Shown one piece after another: positions 1 through 7,867 of a stretch of DNA of 64,000 bases. Position numbers and translations under genes: made by a program. The stretch is from Ruminococcus sp. (GTDB lineage: Bacteria > Bacillota > Clostridia > Oscillospirales > Ruminococcaceae), in contig SVNW01000007.1 in the NCBI GenBank assembly GCA_015066745.1, forward strand, positions 1-64,000, given 5' to 3'. The stretch's first letter is position 1; each line of letters opens with the position of its first letter. The notes below the pieces were generated by a model. That model did no database searches and was not told the origin of the DNA. It saw only the letters and a program-made list of their open reading frames with translations.

Positions 1-1
1 A

Positions 2-103
2 AGATTAGAACGATGGAGCGTCACTAATTGTCTTAAACGGCAAAAAGAGTTATTCGAACACTTTGGCGTACCGTTAACTATTGAAGAATTGTTGCATACC
101 TAA
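2..103 (+). CDS. C-terminal fragment of an unidentified, possibly transposase, gene
   Basis: An open frame enters from the left edge and stops with TAA at 101-103, giving 33 residues that end in FGVPLTIEELLHT. The 5' part lies outside the window. A basic stretch followed by a short hydrophobic-acidic tail is reminiscent of the C-termini of some IS-family transposases, but this is an impression and no motif proves it. A terminator hairpin follows 30 bp downstream, which supports a genuine gene end. Confidence 0.35.
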   Translation, partial: RLERWSVTNCLKRQKELFEHFGVPLTIEELLHT

Positions 104-133
104 AAAACCGAAGTTTCGTGTTTAAAAACAACA

Positions 134-182
134 AAACTCCACCAACTCTGATTTATAATCGAGCGGTGGAGTTTATTTATTA
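134..182. terminator. Bidirectional intrinsic terminator
   Basis: A 10-bp perfect stem (134-143 with 165-174, AAACTCCACC/GGTGGAGTTT) with a 21-nt loop is flanked by A/T-rich runs on both sides. It lies between the left-edge fragment and the end of the MATE gene on the other strand, so it can serve both. Confidence 0.8.
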
Positions 183-1532
183 TTATGATTTTTTATTTAA
201 CTTTTTCCAGTAAGGAACAAAGAAGCAGATTGCTGCAACGAATGAAATAAAATCTGCAATCGGTGTTGACCAGCCTATGCCGATGACGTTTTTGTTCATG
301 TGGAAAAACAACATAAACGGTATGTCTATGATACCTTTTCTGAACATGGAAAGTACAAGTGATCTTGTTTTTTCGCCTGTTGCCTGAAATATGGTGACTA
401 CGAGAAAATTTATACATAAAAAAGGACCTGACAGGCTGAGGATTCTGAGAAAGACTTTGCCGTAGGCGATAGTATCGGCATCGTTTATGAACATTCCTGT
501 TACATTTGCCGCACCGAAGAAGAGGAAGAGTGTACCTGATACAGATATTATCATACTGTACAGAAGTGTGGTTTTTATTGAGTCGAGCATTCTTTTTCTG
601 TCGCCTGAAGCGTAGTTGAATGCTATGAGCGGAAGAACACCCTGAGTAAGACCGTTTGCTATAGCGATAACGAGGAAGTCAACTTTCTTTGCGATACCTA
701 TTCCGGCGATTGCTACAGTTGAGTATGAAGCGATGAAGTTGTTGAGTATGATATTTGAGATTATCGCCATAAGATTTATGATAAAACTTGAAAGACCTAT
801 TATCACAACATCTTTTGGAATGTTATACTTTACAGTATACTTTTTAGGATTGAAAGTGATGACAGTTGTGTCTTTCTTACTTCTGATAAATATCAGAAAA
901 TATATTGTCGCACAAACATTTGAAAGCATGGTAGCTATAGCTGCCCCTTTAAGTTCAAGACCTAGTACCGAAATAAATATCGGGTCAAGTATGATGTTTA
1001 GTATTCCGCCGATCGCTACACCTGTACTTGCTTGTTTTGAATATCCCTCCGCTCTTACAAGGTGCGAAAGCATGGTGTTCATTACTGTAGGAATACCGCC
1101 TATAACAACGACCCATAAGAGATAGTCAAAACAGTACGATGATGTGTCGCTGTCCGCTCCGAGCATAGGAAGAATACTTTTGCTGAATATGAGCATGATA
1201 AGACAGTAAATCACTGTTACAGTAAGGGCTGTCCAGATACTGAAAGCTGATGTATGTACTGCTTTTTTGCGTTCGTCCATTCCGAGCTGTCTTGCAATAA
1301 GACTTGAACCGCCTATTCCGAAGAGGTTGGCTATGCCTGTAAGGAAAATAAACGCAGGAAGTACAACAGTTGCCGCGGCAACTTGTCTTGGGTCATTGAG
1401 CTGACCGATAAAAAATGTGTCAGCCATGTTGTAAACAACGGTTATAAGCTGACTTATTATTGTTGGAATAATAAGCAGTATAACCGCTTTTTTTACAGGA
1501 ATTTTTGAAAAGATTTCCGTATTGTCTTTCAT
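183..1532 (-). CDS. MATE family efflux transporter
   Basis: The 449-residue protein is highly hydrophobic with about twelve predicted membrane segments in two similar halves. It has MATE-type sequence: an early NMADTFFIGQL motif near residue 36 and a matching second-half region. Members export cationic drugs or metabolites using Na+ or H+ gradients; the substrate here cannot be told. The length is normal for the family. The start is ATG with AAGGAG about 12 nt upstream. It is a single-gene unit with its own promoter (1597-1625) and the terminator at 134-182. Confidence 0.9.
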   Translation of the reverse strand: MKDNTEIFSKIPVKKAVILLIIPTIISQLITVVYNMADTFFIGQLNDPRQVAAATVVLPAFIFLTGIANLFGIGGSSLIARQLGMDERKKAVHTSAFSIWTALTVTVIYCLIMLIFSKSILPMLGADSDTSSYCFDYLLWVVVIGGIPTVMNTMLSHLVRAEGYSKQASTGVAIGGILNIILDPIFISVLGLELKGAAIATMLSNVCATIYFLIFIRSKKDTTVITFNPKKYTVKYNIPKDVVIIGLSSFIINLMAIISNIILNNFIASYSTVAIAGIGIAKKVDFLVIAIANGLTQGVLPLIAFNYASGDRKRMLDSIKTTLLYSMIISVSGTLFLFFGAANVTGMFINDADTIAYGKVFLRILSLSGPFLCINFLVVTIFQATGEKTRSLVLSMFRKGIIDIPFMLFFHMNKNVIGIGWSTPIADFISFVAAICFFVPYWKKLNKKS

Positions 1533-1596
1533 TTGTTGATGTAACTCCTTGATATGAAATAATATTTAAGTGTCGAAAAAAATCACACTGAAAAGT

Positions 1597-1625
1597 ATTA
1601 TATCACATTTGAGGAGAAACATCAA
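1597..1625 (-). promoter_or_regulatory. Promoter of the MATE gene
   Basis: On the minus strand a -35 TTGATG (1620-1625) and a -10 TATAAT (1597-1602) are separated by 17 bp, about 65 bp upstream of the MATE start. It lies just upstream of (below) the end of the next gene at 1636. Confidence 0.7.
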
Positions 1626-1635
1626 TTATCTTTTT

Positions 1636-3003
1636 TTATAAATTTTCCGTTTCTATAAGGTAATCATACTGTTGTGCAACGGCGTTCCATGTCTGCGCAC
1701 CGACTACGCCGTTGACAGGGAGACCAAATAACCTCTGAAATGTTATAACAGCATTTTTTGTCTGATTTCCAAAGTAACCTGTTACAGGAATTTCGGGAAT
1801 GTCATTGTAATATCTGCCGACAAGAGAGATGTATGTCTGAAAATCACGTACATCATTACCGCGCATTCCTTCAGAAAGGATAAATCCCGGATATGCTTTT
1901 GCTTTTTTCCCCGAATAGCCTTCGGGAAGTCCCGATATGATCTCATCATAGATCCTGCGTATCTCGTTCCATGTATTCCGGTCAACAATACCCGTTACAG
2001 GTAAACCGTAAAATTTCTGAAATTGTTCTACGGCAGATCTGGTCTGAGAGCCAAAATAATTGTCAAGAGGGAGCAGATTCAGAGCAGGGTTGAAATAACC
2101 GATGACATTGAGAAAATACTGTACAGTGCCGACACCAAGACCGCTCATACCTTCAGAAAGGTCAGAAGAAAACGGAACTTCTGCTTCTGAATAACTTACA
2201 CCTTCGGATATAAGGTCAGTCAGTCTTTTTACTGCAACATAGTAACGTTTTATTGCATACCATGTTGCTTTGTTTACGACACCTGTCACAGGTAAGTTGA
2301 AAGCCCGCTGAAATTCGCTTACCGACTTTTCTGTATTTATATCAAATATTCCGTTTGCTTCGGGAATGCGTGGTATAGCAGGGTAGTTTCCTGAAATTCG
2401 GTTGAGTTCATTCTGGAGTATAGTTACATCATTTCCTGCATCACCTGCTTTAATCGGAAATCCCGGATAAGACTCTTCTATAGATTGTACTTTGGCGTCG
2501 GAAACAATATTTATATCATTTCCATAATAATATTGAAGCATCTCATAAGGAGTGTATCCCTGCCTTGCAAGCGTGACAGTACCCCATTGTGAAAGACCGT
2601 CACATTTTGCAGTAGTACCGTTGCAGAACTGAGTAAAATACGGTTCAATCTTGCCCTGCTTTACGACATACTGGTCAAATATTTCATCAACGATATCACT
2701 TATATTCTGAAATATATCACGATTTTTTACAAATGCCTGATCATATCTTGTGGAATTTGTTATGTCAAAATCGTATCCTCTTGAACGGTACCATTCTGTA
2801 TAAATGCGGTTGAGAGTGTAGGTGATAATAACATATATATTGGCACGAAGTGCGGTTTCGGGCCATGTCGGATAAATTTCGCTTGATGCTACATTTTTTA
2901 TGTAGTCTGTAAACGAAACTGTTACATTTTCAGCATTGCTGTCGGGTGTGCCAAGATGTACGGTTACAGATTCGGGTATGTACGGATATATTATTTCTGC
3001 CAT
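1636..3003 (-). CDS. SpoIID-like domain protein with three peptidoglycan-binding repeats
   Basis: The 455-residue protein has no signal peptide. Residues about 1-170 resemble the SpoIID/LytB domain: an ALRANIYVIITYTLNRIY helix and a GLSQWGTVTLARQGYTPYEM segment match the conserved SQWG...GY region. Three PG_binding_1 domains follow (about 180-255, 275-355, 375-450), each with a VFNLPVTGVV-type motif. SpoIID proteins cleave glycan strands during spore engulfment, and PG_binding_1 domains hold enzymes on the wall, so a wall-directed role, perhaps in sporulation, is inferred. The usual SpoIID catalytic glutamate was not confirmed. AGGAGG lies 6 nt before the ATG and overlaps the TAG of the upstream gene, so the two are cotranslated. 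Confidence 0.75.
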   Translation of the reverse strand: MAEIIYPYIPESVTVHLGTPDSNAENVTVSFTDYIKNVASSEIYPTWPETALRANIYVIITYTLNRIYTEWYRSRGYDFDITNSTRYDQAFVKNRDIFQNISDIVDEIFDQYVVKQGKIEPYFTQFCNGTTAKCDGLSQWGTVTLARQGYTPYEMLQYYYGNDINIVSDAKVQSIEESYPGFPIKAGDAGNDVTILQNELNRISGNYPAIPRIPEANGIFDINTEKSVSEFQRAFNLPVTGVVNKATWYAIKRYYVAVKRLTDLISEGVSYSEAEVPFSSDLSEGMSGLGVGTVQYFLNVIGYFNPALNLLPLDNYFGSQTRSAVEQFQKFYGLPVTGIVDRNTWNEIRRIYDEIISGLPEGYSGKKAKAYPGFILSEGMRGNDVRDFQTYISLVGRYYNDIPEIPVTGYFGNQTKNAVITFQRLFGLPVNGVVGAQTWNAVAQQYDYLIETENL

Positions 3004-3012
3004 GTTTGCCTC

Positions 3013-3564
3013 CTAGAGTGTGTACTGCTGTTTTTCGTCATTTATGATAGGGTCTGTGTTTCCGTCTGCAGCAAAGTCTTCAAGAAGATTTGCGTTTTGC
3101 AAAGATGTTACTTTATCAAATACAGAAACGTTCATTAACACATAGGGGACATATTTTTCGGCAGTTACAAGGATATTATATGTTCCATAAGGAACAACAA
3201 CATCTTCGGGGGCTTGTGAGTAACTTTCAGAGGGAACATCAAGTTCAAAAATTTTGCTCTTTCCGTTTTCATCAGTTTTTGAAGTATCTATTATGTTCAT
3301 GGATTCAAGTGTACCGGTAAATACGGTTACATCTGCACCATGAACAGGATAGAGACTTCTGAGAGTTGTTACATTTACAATGACATATCCTGTACCGCCT
3401 GTACCGTTTGTTTCTTCGTTTTTGTCGGAGTTTTCATGAATATCTTCCGGCATATTTTTCAAAACAGGTTCGGATACAGAATTGTACAGGGGATTTTTTG
3501 TTCTGGCAATGTTAAACATATTCATTGCTTGCTGTCTGTAGCTTTCGATTAATGTTTTGTCCAT
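3013..3564 (-). CDS. Hypothetical protein with carboxypeptidase-regulatory-like domain
   Basis: The 183-residue protein is the first gene of a two-gene unit with the SpoIID-like/peptidoglycan-binding gene (9-nt gap). The N-terminal 50 residues are polar and unremarkable. Residues about 55-165 look like a beta-sandwich of the carboxypeptidase-regulatory type (GYVIVNVTT, TDENGKSKIFEL, PYGTYNILVTAEKYVPY). No signal peptide or catalytic motif is visible. The ribosome site AAAGGCGG precedes the ATG. Its pairing with the downstream gene suggests that it partners that protein at the cell wall, but the function is unknown. Confidence 0.6.
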   Translation of the reverse strand: MDKTLIESYRQQAMNMFNIARTKNPLYNSVSEPVLKNMPEDIHENSDKNEETNGTGGTGYVIVNVTTLRSLYPVHGADVTVFTGTLESMNIIDTSKTDENGKSKIFELDVPSESYSQAPEDVVVPYGTYNILVTAEKYVPYVLMNVSVFDKVTSLQNANLLEDFAADGNTDPIINDEKQQYTL

Positions 3565-3629
3565 AAAAAATACCGCCTTTCGTTTTATTTTAAGGGGTAT
3601 TATATTATATGCAGAGAAAGCAGTAAATG

Positions 3630-4172
3630 TTACATTGAATATCCAAGATTTAAAGCAGAAATATTTTTTTGTATAAGGTCATTTTTCTTAGCAGGGATTA
3701 TTTTTTCAAAAACCTGAGTAACGGTGGAGATGTTTATCCCAAAAAGCATATCCGAACATTCTTTTATGGTTTTTCCGAGCAGAATTATATTTGCCATGCG
3801 GTGAAGAGCGTTGTTCTGAGCTATGTCTGATGCCGGAAGCTCAAAACATTTTATATCAGTCCTGCGTGATTTCTTTTCGATCATAGAATTATCGGAAAAA
3901 AGCTTTCCGCCTGTGCAGAGCTTTTTTTCAAATTTGTCAAAAGAAGGCTCGTTCATGGCAATAAGTATATCAGGGCTTGTAACAAGCGGAGAACCTATTG
4001 CATCATCGGAAATGCATACAGAACAGTTTGCAGTTCCTCCACGCATTTCCGGACCGTATGACGGAAGCCATGATAATTCTTTTCCTATTAACATCGCACT
4101 GTATGCAAGGCATTTTCCGATAAAAAGTACGCCTTGTCCTCCGAATCCTGATATGATTATTCTGGTGAGCAT
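3630..4172 (-). CDS. 2-oxoacid:ferredoxin oxidoreductase, gamma subunit
   Basis: The 180-residue protein begins MLTRIIISGFGGQGVLFIGK, the glycine-rich start of the POR/KOR gamma domain, and has SWLPSYGPEMRGG further on. It completes the alpha-beta-gamma-delta enzyme that oxidatively decarboxylates 2-oxoacids to acyl-CoA with ferredoxin reduction, or the reverse. An upstream in-frame ATG at 4235 would overlap the beta gene. The ATG at 4172 has AGAAAGG at proper spacing and leaves a 25-nt gap, so it is preferred. This is the last gene of the six-gene operon. Confidence 0.88.
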   Translation of the reverse strand: MLTRIIISGFGGQGVLFIGKCLAYSAMLIGKELSWLPSYGPEMRGGTANCSVCISDDAIGSPLVTSPDILIAMNEPSFDKFEKKLCTGGKLFSDNSMIEKKSRRTDIKCFELPASDIAQNNALHRMANIILLGKTIKECSDMLFGINISTVTQVFEKIIPAKKNDLIQKNISALNLGYSM

Positions 4173-4197
4173 TTTTACATCAACCTTTCTTGTATTA

Positions 4198-4947
4198 TCA
4201 CTTGTTCCATACATCTGTATCTTTAAAAATTCCAAGAGGATAGTACGGAATCATCTCTTCTCGTATTCTTTTAAGGGCTTCCGAGGGAGTCATTCCCCAG
4301 TTTGTAGGGCATGAGGACAGAACTTCAACAATCGAAAATCCACGTTTTTCTTTCTGATTTTCAAAAGCTTTTCTAATAGCCTTTTTCGCTTCTTTTATGT
4401 GAGGAACACTGTCAACAGCTACTCTCTGTGCAAATGCAGTACCGTCTATTTGTGAAATGATCTCACATACTTTCAGAGGAAAACCGTTTATTTTGGGGTC
4501 ACGTCCATACGGAGTTGTCTGCGTAATTTGTCCGGGAATGGTGGTAGGTGCCATCTGACCGCCTGTCATGCCATAGATAGTGTTGTTTACAAATATTACA
4601 GTTATATTTTCACCTCTTGCAGCTGCGTGTATTGTTTCGCTTGTACCTATAGCCGCAAGGTCACCGTCACCCTGATACGTAAATACGAAAAGTTCCGGAT
4701 CAGCTCTTTTTACACCTGTTGCAACAGCAGGCGCACGTCCGTGCGGTGCTTCTATCATATCGCAGTTGAAGTATTCATAAGCCATTACCGAACAGCCGAC
4801 AGGACTTATACCTACTGTAGTGCCTTCTATATTCATTTCATCTATCACTTCTGCTACAAGACGGTGAATTATGCCATGAGTACAGCCGGGGCAATAGTGC
4901 GTCTGCACATCGGCGAGTGATTTTGGTTTCTGGAATATAACGCTCAT
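4198..4947 (-). CDS. 2-oxoacid:ferredoxin oxidoreductase, beta (TPP-binding) subunit
   Basis: The 249-residue subunit has HYCPGCTHGIIHRL near the N-terminus, the CxGCxH signature, and the TPP/Mg site GDGDLAAIGTSETIHAA followed by NNTIYGMTGGQMAPTT. It binds thiamine diphosphate and performs the decarboxylation. AAGGGAG precedes the ATG, and the alpha gene ends one nucleotide upstream, which indicates tight coupling. The family cannot be split confidently between branched-chain (VOR) and 2-oxoglutarate (KOR) specificity from motifs alone. Confidence 0.92.
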   Translation of the reverse strand: MSVIFQKPKSLADVQTHYCPGCTHGIIHRLVAEVIDEMNIEGTTVGISPVGCSVMAYEYFNCDMIEAPHGRAPAVATGVKRADPELFVFTYQGDGDLAAIGTSETIHAAARGENITVIFVNNTIYGMTGGQMAPTTIPGQITQTTPYGRDPKINGFPLKVCEIISQIDGTAFAQRVAVDSVPHIKEAKKAIRKAFENQKEKRGFSIVEVLSSCPTNWGMTPSEALKRIREEMIPYYPLGIFKDTDVWNK

Positions 4948-4948
4948 T

Positions 4949-6007
4949 TTACTGTCTCCCTTCTGATAATTTTATTATCTCTCTGAGCAGTTCTTCAGGT
5001 TCGGGGATCACTCCGCCTGTTCTTCCGTAAAAACTTACAGGTACAGAGCAGTTGGTGTACAGTTTTATATCATTTACCATCTGACCTGCAGACATTTCTG
5101 CACACAGGATATGACCGGCATTTTTGCATGAGTTGCGAAGCTCATTTTCCGGAAAAGGCCATAGGGTCTTAGGACGGAAAAGACCGGCTTTTATACCTTG
5201 TTTTCTTGCCTCATTTACAGCAGAACGTGCTATTCGTGCGGTAGCACCATATGCAGTTATTACTATATGTGCGTCGTCACACAGATATGTTTCACAGTCG
5301 GCACAATTATTACTTATCAGTTTGTATTTTTCGTTTCTTTGTAAAACAGATTTTTCAAGTTTGTCAGGTTCTAGAAAGAGTGAGGTTACTATATTATGTT
5401 TCCTTTTGTTTTTATGTCCGTCACAAGCCCATGATTTTTCAGGGATATCATTTGTTTTTTCGGGGAAGACTACAGGTTCCATCATCTGACCTATAAGTCC
5501 GTCTGAAAGTATCATAGTGGGTATTCTGTATCTGTCGGCAGTATCAAATGCGGTAAATACCATGTCAACAGATTCCTGAACAGATGCAGGAGCATACACT
5601 ACAAGATGAAAGTCACCATGCCCCGGTGCTTTTACCGCCTGATTATAATCAGACTGAGAAGGCTGTATACCGCCGAGTCCCGGTCCGCCTCTCTGCACAT
5701 TTACTATTACACACGGAAGGTCGGAGCCTGCTATATATGAAATACCTTCACTTTTGAGTGAAATTCCTGGAGATGAGCTTGAAGTCATGGCACGAACACC
5801 TGCCGAACTTGCTCCAAGCACCATATTAATAGCGGCTATTTCACTTTCTGCCTGTAAAAATACACCGCCTCTTTTTGCCATGTTTTTGGCAAAGTAAGCT
5901 GCGACTTCCGTCTGTGGTGTTATAGGATAACCGAAGAAACATTTACAGCCTGCTCTTATTGCAGCTTCTGCAAGTGCTTCATTGCCTTTCATCAATACTT
6001 TATTCAT
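4949..6007 (-). CDS. vorB: 2-oxoacid:ferredoxin oxidoreductase, alpha subunit (VorB type)
   Basis: The 352-residue subunit starts MNKVLMKGNEALAEAAIRAG and carries the family markers GYPITPQTE, QAESEIAAINMVLGAS and SSSSPGISL. The clostridial proteins it resembles are usually called 3-methyl-2-oxobutanoate dehydrogenase VorB, so branched-chain oxoacids are the likeliest substrates, but the specificity is inferred. An ATG at 6028 would add seven residues, but its codons form the AAAGGTGA ribosome site of the ATG at 6007, and it would overlap the ferredoxin gene. The start at 6007 is therefore used. Confidence 0.88.
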   Translation of the reverse strand: MNKVLMKGNEALAEAAIRAGCKCFFGYPITPQTEVAAYFAKNMAKRGGVFLQAESEIAAINMVLGASSAGVRAMTSSSSPGISLKSEGISYIAGSDLPCVIVNVQRGGPGLGGIQPSQSDYNQAVKAPGHGDFHLVVYAPASVQESVDMVFTAFDTADRYRIPTMILSDGLIGQMMEPVVFPEKTNDIPEKSWACDGHKNKRKHNIVTSLFLEPDKLEKSVLQRNEKYKLISNNCADCETYLCDDAHIVITAYGATARIARSAVNEARKQGIKAGLFRPKTLWPFPENELRNSCKNAGHILCAEMSAGQMVNDIKLYTNCSVPVSFYGRTGGVIPEPEELLREIIKLSEGRQ

Positions 6008-6017
6008 GACAGTACCA

Positions 6018-6218
6018 TCACCTTTCAACAGTTATTGCATAGTCCGGACACATAACAGCGCACATTGAGCATGAGATACACTGTTCATTGTCAGTACAGA
6101 CGGCAGTGTAGTATCCTTTGAGATTATGTTTTTCATAGTCAACAGAAATAATTTTTTTAGGGCAGACTTCGGTACATAATCTGCAACCTTTGCATCTTTC
6201 AAAATCAATAGTGATCAT
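6018..6218 (-). CDS. 2[4Fe-4S] ferredoxin, delta subunit of the oxidoreductase
   Basis: The 66-residue protein holds two CxxCxxCxxxCP motifs, CKGCRLCTEVCP near residue 9 and CISCSMCAVMCP near residue 48, as expected of the delta subunit that passes electrons from the TPP site to external ferredoxin. It lies 10 bp before the alpha start in the operon and has AAGGAG upstream. All eight ligand cysteines are present. Confidence 0.93.
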   Translation of the reverse strand: MITIDFERCKGCRLCTEVCPKKIISVDYEKHNLKGYYTAVCTDNEQCISCSMCAVMCPDYAITVER

Positions 6219-6234
6219 TTGTTGTCGCTCCTTT

Positions 6235-6900
6235 TTAAGTAAAGTTCCATGGTGGTGAAACCATGATTTTTACCGGAAAATCATTTTCGGATATTTTTTT
6301 ATCTGTATTGCTTTTACAGGTAAATAAAACAGGAAGTCCCGAAAGTTCAGAGATTTTATCGGCATATCCGAGTGTGTTTTTTATTACATCGGTATCGGTT
6401 TCGTTTCCCAGATTTGAATTGTTTACAAGTCCTGTACAACGAAGTCTTGAAGCGTTTTCTATTTCTTTGATATTTTCGATAATATTATTTACAGAAAAAT
6501 CAGGTGAACGATATACATTAAAAACATACAGCATATCAGTTACATCTTTATATGTGCTAAAAACATCGTTATACCGACCGAGAACGAAAGCACCTGCATC
6601 ATCACCGCCAACGTCAACTATATGAAAATCAGTATTTTCTGTTTCAAATCGCATATCAAAGTCAAGTACAGGAATATCGAGATTTGTATTTGCATATACA
6701 GGAGAAATAAGTTTTATATTTTTCTTTTCAAATATTTCTGTAAAATCCGAAGTTCTGAAATATGGATTGACTATATCGAGGTCTGTCACAGTTACTTTTC
6801 CATATCTGCACATTTCAAAAGCAAGATTTACAGCAAGGTTTGTTTTTCCTGCTCCGTACTGACCGGTCAGTACAGTTATTTTTTTGAAGTTATGATTCAC
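6235..6900 (-). CDS. CobQ/ParA-like P-loop ATPase associated with the oxidoreductase operon
   Basis: The 221-residue protein begins with the Walker A motif TGQYGAGKTNLAVNLA, followed by a switch-like TDLDIVNPYFRTSD and HIVDVGGDDAGA. This resembles the CobQ/CobB/MinD/ParA NTPase class. The start is GTG at 6898-6900, preceded by GGAGG. The gene overlaps the end of the XRE gene by 11 nt, so it is translationally coupled, and the ferredoxin gene follows after 16 nt. The function is unknown. A role in maturing, assembling or regulating the ferredoxin enzyme is suggested only by position. Confidence 0.75.
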   Translation of the reverse strand: MNHNFKKITVLTGQYGAGKTNLAVNLAFEMCRYGKVTVTDLDIVNPYFRTSDFTEIFEKKNIKLISPVYANTNLDIPVLDFDMRFETENTDFHIVDVGGDDAGAFVLGRYNDVFSTYKDVTDMLYVFNVYRSPDFSVNNIIENIKEIENASRLRCTGLVNNSNLGNETDTDVIKNTLGYADKISELSGLPVLFTCKSNTDKKISENDFPVKIMVSPPWNFT

Positions 6901-7513
6901 AGCATAGTGCGCCTCCGTCTTTTTCGGTTGTATATCTGTTCTGATTGTTCTGAGCTGCCTGCTTTCCTTGATTTATCGCATGACTGAGCATTTTTGTATC
7001 CGGCATTATCTCACCTTTGCAAACTATTTCACCTGTACGGCTTTCCATTTCGTAGTTTTCAAGAATAATACGTGCCGCCGCAACTCTCGATTGCATAGTT
7101 GTATGACAGTGAGCGGTAAACATCTGAAGCAGAGAATACCATGAGCTTCCGTGTAATCCCGACATAAGAAAAAGAAGTTCTTTTTTCTCGATCGTAGGCA
7201 TATTGTGAATAAGTTGTACGAGGTCTTCTTCTATCTTGGAATCATCGTTCAGATCAGCGATATCGTCACTTAGCCACGGATACTGTACAGAAAGGTAGTA
7301 TGGCAGAGGATTCTGACCGAGAGACGTAAACCACATTTCCCATTGAATGAGATCGGGGCAGGTGATCCCTTTTTCCCAGTTTTGTATAGTCTTTTTTGAT
7401 ACACCAAGTTTTTGGGCTACATAGTCCTGCGTTTTCCCGGAAGCTTTCCGTGATTTTTTCAGAACTTGTGATATTTTTACTATAGTTTCATTATTGTCTT
7501 GTTTTACCGGCAT
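6890..7513 (-). CDS. XRE-family transcriptional regulator
   Basis: The 207-residue protein has an N-terminal Cro/C1-type helix-turn-helix at about residues 13-65 (GKTQDYVAQKLGVSKKTIQNWEKG) and an extra 140-residue helical region of unknown fold that ends in a cysteine pair (CCES). It is first in the operon with the P-loop ATPase and the 2-oxoacid oxidoreductase, so it probably controls that operon. Paired 17-bp direct repeats and a hairpin lie in its leader. AAAGGTGA precedes the ATG. Confidence 0.82.
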   Translation of the reverse strand: MPVKQDNNETIVKISQVLKKSRKASGKTQDYVAQKLGVSKKTIQNWEKGITCPDLIQWEMWFTSLGQNPLPYYLSVQYPWLSDDIADLNDDSKIEEDLVQLIHNMPTIEKKELLFLMSGLHGSSWYSLLQMFTAHCHTTMQSRVAAARIILENYEMESRTGEIVCKGEIMPDTKMLSHAINQGKQAAQNNQNRYTTEKDGGALCCES

Positions 7514-7542
7514 TATAACATCACCTTTAAAATTTTTTATAA

Positions 7543-7591
7543 ATAAAAGAGAAAAAAATGTCGCTTTTAAAAATATAAAAGAGAAAAAAAT
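7543..7591. repeat. Pair of 17-bp direct repeats upstream of the XRE gene
   Basis: The sequence ATAAAAGAGAAAAAAAT occurs at 7543-7559 and again at 7575-7591, 32 bp apart, about three helical turns. They sit 30-80 bp upstream of the XRE start and are candidates for operator sites. The A-richness makes chance similarity possible. Confidence 0.5.
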
Positions 7592-7614
7592 TTCTTTTTT
7601 GGGTTAAAATTTTT

Positions 7615-7646
7615 TGTGTCTACCTGATTTATGCAGGCAAGACACA
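7615..7646. other. Stem-loop of unknown role upstream of the XRE operon
   Basis: TGTGTCT (7615-7621) pairs with AGACACA (7640-7646), and CCTG (7623-7626) pairs with CAGG (7634-7637), closing a 7-nt loop. Neither strand shows an immediate T-run after the hairpin, so it is not a standard terminator. It could be part of the 5' leader of the XRE operon. A 14-bp palindrome TTTACTTCAGTAAA at 7659-7672 lies next to it. Confidence 0.5.
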
Positions 7647-7867
7647 AATATAATAATGTTTACTTCAGTAAATATGATAACATAAAAATTGTAAAAGGTC
7701 AAGGGTGGGAGAGTTTTTTATCACAGTATTTTGATAAGTTTTATAAACTAAAATTATGATATATTTTTTGATGTTGTTATTTGAGAAAAAATATGATACA
7801 ATGATACATATATAATATTTCAGCTTCGGCAGTGTAAAAATAAAAACAGGAGAAAAAAATTTGAAAT

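Noticed and set aside
1-182. Complete insertion sequence at the left edge
   Set aside because: Only a 33-codon tail is visible, and no terminal inverted repeats or full transposase can be demonstrated in the window.
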